The position numbers and the translations under genes are program-made. 64,000 nt of DNA, taken from positions 3,286,001 through 3,350,000 of the forward strand of contig OZ257146.1 in assembly GCA_965279255.1 (NCBI GenBank). The letters are read 5' to 3'. Positions 60,165 to 64,000 of this stretch are shown here, piece after piece. Positions within the stretch are counted from its first letter, which is position 1. Each line of letters opens with the position of its first letter. Below the pieces are notes generated by a model. It saw only the letters and a program-made list of their open reading frames with translations, did not search any database and had not been told where the DNA came from. This stretch comes from CAMFLJ01 sp965279255 (GTDB lineage: Bacteria > Actinomycetota > Acidimicrobiia > Acidimicrobiales > Acidimicrobilacustridaceae).

Positions 60165-60405
60165 CATGGCCGAAGCCATCGTGTTCATCGCCGGAGGTGC
60201 CGGTGTCGATACGGGCACGACCGCCACTTTCGCGACGAGCCGTCCGGCCGCTCCCGATCAGCCGGGCTCGAACGAGGTGACCCCTGCCGAGCGCCGGCTC
60301 GCCGCGGTGGGCCATCCCCGACCCACCGCGACCGCCGGGCTCGTCGAGCGTCCGCGACGGGCCATCCCCAGCCCGTCGCGATCACCTGGCTCGTAGTGCG
60401 GTCGT
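60165..60405. other. Non-coding stretch with two tandem stem-loops
   Basis: Together with its flanking hairpins, this is the only gap over 300 bases in the window (60104-60450). An open frame from ATG 60166 to 60396 has Pro/Arg-rich, unstructured content and no ribosome site, so I do not call it a gene. The notable content is two stem-loops at 60304-60329 and 60353-60380. Confidence 0.5.
60304..60380. repeat. Two tandem stem-loops with a conserved loop and different stems
   Basis: Stem 1 is GCGGTGGG/CCCACCGC (60304-60311 with 60322-60329). Stem 2 is CGCGACGGG/CCCGTCGCG (60353-60361 with 60372-60380). Both enclose a 10-base loop starting CCATCCCC. They lie within an imperfect direct repeat of period 50 (60309-60344 and 60359-60394). 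The stems differ in sequence but both pair perfectly. Confidence 0.7.
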
Positions 60406-60436
60406 CGGACGGCCTCGGAAAGTTCCGAGCCGTCCG
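60406..60436. terminator. Hairpin terminator of the secreted-protein gene
   Basis: A stem of about 14 bp with one bulge (60406-60419 with 60424-60436) lies 15 bases beyond the minus-strand stop at 60451. Confidence 0.6.
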
Positions 60437-60450
60437 CGACCCGGCCGGCC

Positions 60451-61251
60451 CTAGCCGGTGAAGGCGGGGCTGACGGCGACCGCGCCGGCCGCCTGGACGC
60501 CGGCGTCAGGGACGGTCGTCGTCGGAGCGACCGTCGAGGTCGTGGTCGGGTCGAAGGCGGCGACGGTGCGGGCGAGGCCGCTGGCCACCTCGGTGACGGA
60601 CCCGGGAGGCGGGGTGCCGGTGTAGCCCTCCGACGGGATCCAGTGGCTGATCGCGCCCGAGGCGTAGACCTGGTCGACGATGAACCCCTCGGTCCCGTCG
60701 GCGCCGTTGTAGGTGGTCTGGACGCTCGGCGACGGCGTGGTCACCGAGAACGAGAAGAACTGGGCGCCGTCGGCCTGGGTGCCGGGAGCCTGCACCTGCG
60801 GGCCCCACCACCGGACCACCTGGTGGCCCTCGCTGGTGATGACCTCGCAGCTCCAGCCGGCGACGGGGGCGCCGGGCTGGTTGGTGCCGTTGGTCGAGCT
60901 GTCCTTGACCTGCAGCAGCGCCTGCCCACACGTCGGGTTGGTCCAGCCGGCGGGGACGACGGCCCGGACCTCGACGGTGGTGTCGGGGTTGCCGTTGTAG
61001 TCCGTCGACTGCTCGCCGGCGGCCCGCACGTAGGCGGTCACCGTCGTGTTGGCGGCGTAGGGCGGGGTCGAGCCCTCGGCCCCCGTGCCACCCGACGTGT
61101 TCGGCGCGAAGCCGAAGGCGGCGTAGCCGGGGAAGCTGGCGTGAGCGAAGGCCGGAACGGCCGCGACGGTGATGCCGGCCAGGGCGAGGCCGCCGACGAC
61201 GACGCCGCGCCGGCCGATCATGCGTGCGCTCCGGTGGGTGGTGCTGGGCAC
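60451..61251 (-). CDS. Secreted YcnI-like (DUF1775-type) protein, divergent
   Basis: The 266-residue protein has a signal peptide (GVVVGGLALAGITVAAVPAFA) followed by HASFPGY, so a His would become the new N-terminus. YcnI copper proteins bind Cu(II) through such a His. The mature domain contains VEVRAVVPAGWTNPTCG and VVRWWGP. It ends in a Thr/Ala-rich tail with no membrane anchor. GTG 61251 is preferred over ATG 61221 because GAGGGG lies upstream. Divergent from the similar gene at 61399. YcnI assignment is tentative. Confidence 0.55.
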   Translation of the reverse strand: MPSTTHRSARMIGRRGVVVGGLALAGITVAAVPAFAHASFPGYAAFGFAPNTSGGTGAEGSTPPYAANTTVTAYVRAAGEQSTDYNGNPDTTVEVRAVVPAGWTNPTCGQALLQVKDSSTNGTNQPGAPVAGWSCEVITSEGHQVVRWWGPQVQAPGTQADGAQFFSFSVTTPSPSVQTTYNGADGTEGFIVDQVYASGAISHWIPSEGYTGTPPPGSVTEVASGLARTVAAFDPTTTSTVAPTTTVPDAGVQAAGAVAVSPAFTG

Positions 61252-61347
61252 GGAGATGCCCCTCTCTGCGGCGACCACGACGTCGCCCGCTCTCGGGTTC
61301 CCGCTCTCCCGGCGGGCTCCCTCACTGGTCGCTGCACGGGCCTCGAA

Positions 61348-61369
61348 AGTTCCTGCCTCCCCGGGAACT
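61348..61369. promoter_or_regulatory. Inverted repeat AGTTCC-N10-GGAACT in divergent promoter
   Basis: Perfect 6-bp arms (61348-61353 and 61364-61369) with a 10-base spacer lie between the two YcnI-like genes. An operator for both is possible; no regulator gene is adjacent. Confidence 0.45.
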
Positions 61370-61398
61370 ATCGGCGGGCCTTCGGCAACCACTACTCC

Positions 61399-62286
61399 GT
61401 GCGAAAGCTCTTGATCGGCGCGTCCGCCGCCCTCCTCGCCGTCGTCGGCACCTCGGCTCTGCTCACCGGCACCGCCGGCGCCCATGCCACGTTCTCCACC
61501 TCGTCGGTCCCGGCCGACTCGGACGTCACGCTCTACATGGACGTCCCCCACGAACGGGCCGACACCGTCTACAACACGCGGGTCGTGGTGGCGATGCCGA
61601 CCGGGTGGCAGGCGACCGGTTGCCAGAACAAGGCGACCTGGAGCTGCGGCATCGGGAGCCAGGACGGCCGCCAGGTGGTGACCTTCACCAAGGCCGCCGG
61701 GGCGCCCCGTGCCGAGGACGAGGGCTTCGTGCTGAGCGTGCACACCGGATCGGCCGTCGGATCGTTCTCCGTGCCGGTGCTGCAGACCTACAACACCGGT
61801 GAGCTCGTCAGCTGGATCGGAGGGTCCGGCTCGCCGAACCCGGCCCCGGTGCTGCGGACCGTGGCATCGGCCCCGCCCCCCACCGCACCGCCGGCCACCG
61901 CGCCACCGGCCACCGCCGCCCCGGCACCCGTCCCGGGTGGCGGCGCGTCCGGGGTCCCGGGCGCGCCGGGGGCCGGCACCCCGACGGTGACGGCCCTCGA
62001 CGGCAGCGTGATCCCGGACCCGACGGCCACCTCCCCCGAGACGACGGCTGACGCCGCCGCCGCCGGGACGACGGCGGAGACCACCCCCGACGGCAGCATC
62101 GTGTCCGCCGAGGGCGTCGAAGAAGCCGACGGCGAGCTGGCCTCGTCGACCTCGGGCGACAGCAGTGGGGGCGGCGTCAACGGCGTGCTCATCGGAGGCG
62201 TCGCGCTCCTCGTCCTCGTCGGGGTCGCCGGCGGCCTCGTCATCCGCTCCAGCCGACGCACCAGCGGAGGCGGCCCGGCCTCCTGA
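61399..62286 (+). CDS. YcnI-like (DUF1775) copper-binding membrane-anchored protein
   Basis: The 295-residue protein has a signal peptide (LLIGASAALLAVVGTSALLTGTAGA) followed by HATFSTSSVPADSDVTLYMDVPHE. This matches the YcnI pattern of an N-terminal His and a VPHE strand that form a copper site. A Pro/Ala/Thr-rich stalk follows (residues about 155-265), then one transmembrane helix (GVALLVLVGVAGGLVI) and a short basic tail. It should be displayed outside, anchored at its C-terminus. The start is GTG 61399; no strong ribosome site is seen. Confidence 0.7.
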   Translation: MRKLLIGASAALLAVVGTSALLTGTAGAHATFSTSSVPADSDVTLYMDVPHERADTVYNTRVVVAMPTGWQATGCQNKATWSCGIGSQDGRQVVTFTKAAGAPRAEDEGFVLSVHTGSAVGSFSVPVLQTYNTGELVSWIGGSGSPNPAPVLRTVASAPPPTAPPATAPPATAAPAPVPGGGASGVPGAPGAGTPTVTALDGSVIPDPTATSPETTADAAAAGTTAETTPDGSIVSAEGVEEADGELASSTSGDSSGGGVNGVLIGGVALLVLVGVAGGLVIRSSRRTSGGGPAS

Positions 62287-62301
62287 CCCGAGGTCGCGAG
62301 G

Positions 62302-62760
62302 TCAGGCGACGGTGACGTCGAGGACCACGGCTAGGCGGTCGAGCAGCTGCTGCTCGGCGGGCTTCACGCCCTTGGCCGCACCGGCCACGGCGGTGGCGAT
62401 GTCGAAGTACCACCGGCGCACCTGGGCGGACTCCTCGGCGGGGATGTGGGCCAGGCCCTTCACGGCGTTCTGCACGTCGGCGACGAGGCCGTCGACGATG
62501 ACGTTCGGGGTGGCGCCCTTGTGCTGCTTGGCGTCGTGGCGGGCCTGCTTGTCCTTCGCGTCGGGGACGATGGCGGCGATGAGCTCGTCGGCCGGGCCCG
62601 AGTGCGGCGGCATGGCCATGACCTTGGCGCCGGCGGCCGACTCCTTGACCATCGAGATGGGCCCGTGGTCGCCCACCATGGCGACGGCGAGCATGATCGC
62701 CACCGGTGCGTCGGTGATGGCGTGCCACTGCTCGTCGGTGAAGGCGGAACGGTCGGTCAT
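62302..62760 (-). CDS. Helical protein of unknown function
   Basis: The 152-residue protein is predicted mostly helical, with FTDEQWHAITDAPVAIMLAVAMVG at the start and QVRRWYFDIATAVAGAAKG near the end. No family or catalytic motif is recognised. ATG 62760 has GAGGAG at good spacing. It is convergent with the YcnI-like gene and divergent from the membrane protein at 62920. Confidence 0.6.
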   Translation of the reverse strand: MTDRSAFTDEQWHAITDAPVAIMLAVAMVGDHGPISMVKESAAGAKVMAMPPHSGPADELIAAIVPDAKDKQARHDAKQHKGATPNVIVDGLVADVQNAVKGLAHIPAEESAQVRRWYFDIATAVAGAAKGVKPAEQQLLDRLAVVLDVTVA

Positions 62761-62919
62761 CTCTGGTCTCCTCGAACGGGGGTGGGTGCGACGCCGGAGG
62801 CGGCGCACCGGACGATAGGTCCCCGAGCCGTCACCGCCACCCCACCCCCTCCCGTCGGCCGCCCATCCGACGGCCGGGTGCACCGGGGATGGCACGATGC
62901 GCCCCGGAGGACGCCGCTG

Positions 62920-63738
62920 ATGAACCAGACCGGACGGGCCCGACGAGCGGTGTCGGTCGGCGTCGAGACGTGGCAGCGGGCGCGCGACGTCGACGCGCTG
63001 CTCGCCGCGGCCGGGGTCGCCTTCTTCGCCCTCCTCTCGGTGATCCCCGCCATGGGTGCGCTCATCGCGATCTACGGCCTCTTCGCCGACCCCAACGACG
63101 TGGCCAACGAGCTCGACGACCTCTTCGGCGAGAGCGTCGGGCCGGGCCGACAGTTCCTGCTCGACCAGCTCGAGCGCCTGACCAGCGCCAGCACCGGCTC
63201 GCTCACCGTCGCCGCGGTCGTCGCCGCGCTCGTGGCGTTGTGGTCGGCCTCCTCCGGCGTGCGACACCTGCTCGACGCGGTCGACGCCGCCTTCGGCCTC
63301 CCCCGGGCCTCGCTCGTGCGGGCACGGGCCCGCGGCCTGGTCGGCGTGTTCGTCCTCGTCGCGCTGGCCGCCGTCGTGGTGGCCCTGCTCGGCCTCGCCC
63401 CCGACCTCCCCGGATGGGTCTCGTGGCTGCGCTACCCGCTCGTGGTCGGCATCGTGCTGCTCGGCTGCGCGGTGCTCTACCGCCCCGGCGGCGCCACCGG
63501 GGCGGCCCCGCCCGGTGCGCTGGTGGCGACCACCATGTGGGTGCTCGGCTCCATCGGCCTGGCCGTGTACGTGGCGTGGGGCCCCGACCTCGAGGCGGCC
63601 TACGGCGCCTTCGCATCGGTGGCCGTGATCATGCTGTGGCTGTGGATCTGCGGCATCGCCCTGCTGGCCGGGGCCCACGTCACCGCGGTGCTCGCCGGCC
63701 GCCGCGCCACCGACGTCGAATGCGATCCGTCGATCTGA
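62920..63738 (+). CDS. YihY/BrkB-family membrane protein
   Basis: The 272-residue protein has about six hydrophobic helices: ALLAAAGVAFFALLSVIPAMGALIAIYGLF near the start, SLTVAAVVAALVALWSASSGVRHLLDAVDAAFG, and LWLWICGIALLAGAHVTAVLAG at the end. These match the YihY/BrkB pattern. The family was once called RNase BN; its molecular role is not established. CGGAGG precedes ATG 62920. Confidence 0.85.
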   Translation: MNQTGRARRAVSVGVETWQRARDVDALLAAAGVAFFALLSVIPAMGALIAIYGLFADPNDVANELDDLFGESVGPGRQFLLDQLERLTSASTGSLTVAAVVAALVALWSASSGVRHLLDAVDAAFGLPRASLVRARARGLVGVFVLVALAAVVVALLGLAPDLPGWVSWLRYPLVVGIVLLGCAVLYRPGGATGAAPPGALVATTMWVLGSIGLAVYVAWGPDLEAAYGAFASVAVIMLWLWICGIALLAGAHVTAVLAGRRATDVECDPSI

Positions 63739-63749
63739 GGCCGGGCGCG

Positions 63750-63781
63750 ACGAGGGCCCGCCCTTCCGGGCGGGCCCTCGT
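63750..63781. terminator. Bidirectional hairpin terminator
   Basis: A perfect 14-bp G/C stem (63750-63763 with 63768-63781) with loop TTCC lies between convergent genes ending at 63738 and 63802. Confidence 0.85.
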
Positions 63782-63801
63782 TCGATCCGTGTGCCGTGGC
63801 G

Positions 63802-64000
63802 TCAGGCCGGGCGGCGGGTGTTCAGCTCGGTGACGTTGTCGAGGAGGATGCGCTTGCGGTCCTCGTCGGAGAACACCTTGAGCTCGGGGACGTAGTCGAG
63901 CGGGTGCTCCATGCCCTCGATGTGGGGCCAGTCGGAGCCGAAGATCACGCGGTCGGTGCCCATGGCGTCGGCGGTCTCGCGCACGTCGTCCTCCCAGAAC
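63802..64000 (-). CDS. Amidohydrolase-2 family protein, C-terminal part (cut by window edge)
   Basis: The visible 66 residues include the family end motif VIFGSDWPHIEGMEHPLDY with the catalytic Asp, followed by RKRILLDNVTELN. The N-terminal part lies beyond the window. The motif is complete, unlike that of the degenerate protein at 14899. Confidence 0.8.
   Translation of the reverse strand, partial: FWEDDVRETADAMGTDRVIFGSDWPHIEGMEHPLDYVPELKVFSDEDRKRILLDNVTELNTRRPA

Noticed and set aside
60304..60394. CRISPR-like repeat-spacer structure
   Set aside because: Only two units with imperfect direct repeats and no cas genes; the stem-loop reading is better.
60166..60396. A 76-codon open frame in the largest intergenic gap
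   Set aside because: It has no ribosome site, is Pro/Arg-rich, and runs through two perfect stem-loops whose structure better explains the sequence.
1..64000. Mobile element, prophage or recent island boundary
   Set aside because: No transposase, integrase, att-like repeat, tRNA or abrupt composition change was seen.

Overview
The window is high-GC (about 70 percent) DNA dense in actinobacterial gene families: luciferase-like F420-type oxidoreductases, an MmpL transporter, a CsoR-family regulator, many short-chain dehydrogenases (SDRs), paired acyl-CoA dehydrogenases, two cytochrome P450s and a thiolase/DUF35 pair. Many genes start with GTG, and many promoters place a TAnnnT -10 box six or seven bases before the start codon, so their mRNAs should be leaderless. 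This fits a free-living actinobacterium. Acidimicrobiia (Ilumatobacter/Iamia-like) is my guess; it is an inference from gene content, not a test.

Layout. 1-9.6 kb: the tail of an unknown gene, an SDR, a DapB-like dehydrogenase, a secreted FnIII-like protein, an MtfA-type peptidase, a CsoR-like repressor divergent from an MmpL transporter with three operator-like palindromes, and a thioesterase. 9.6-20.3 kb: APH-fold kinases, SDRs and a DUF7064-like protein on the plus strand, facing a six-gene minus-strand run (substrate-binding lipoprotein, SDR, kinase, esterase, amidohydrolase, SDR). 20.3-24.1 kb: a CocE-type hydrolase, a TetR regulator and a second DUF7064-like protein, bracketed by two GGACA-N12-TGTCC palindromes. 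24-31 kb: a MarR/SDR/EthD run divergent from an amidohydrolase/luciferase-like/SMP-30 run, then a second substrate-binding lipoprotein. 31-59.5 kb: a catabolic block with TesB, two acyl-CoA synthetases, a CaiB-type CoA-transferase, an aldehyde dehydrogenase, two P450s, three acyl-CoA dehydrogenase pairs, three crotonases, SDRs, amidohydrolases, a luciferase-like enzyme and a thiolase/DUF35 pair. 59.5-64 kb: a histone-like basic protein, two YcnI-like secreted proteins, a YihY-like membrane protein and the tail of another amidohydrolase.

The main discovery candidate is regulatory. A palindrome around CGACGTCG with A/T-rich arms (AAAnCGACGTCGnTTT) recurs just upstream of the -10 box at about fourteen promoters between 9.6 and 59.5 kb, and two copies are identical over 21 bases. 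These promoters drive most of the acyl-CoA, P450 and SDR genes. I read them as one regulon for breakdown of an unidentified hydrophobic, probably alicyclic (terpenoid- or steroid-like) acid: oxidation by P450 and aldehyde dehydrogenase, CoA activation, dehydrogenation by two-subunit acyl-CoA dehydrogenases, hydration, SDR oxidation and thiolytic or retro-aldol cleavage. The TetR gene at 42.8 kb is the best regulator candidate. The substrate cannot be read from the sequence.

No tRNA, rRNA, insertion sequence, phage gene, CRISPR array or replication origin was seen.
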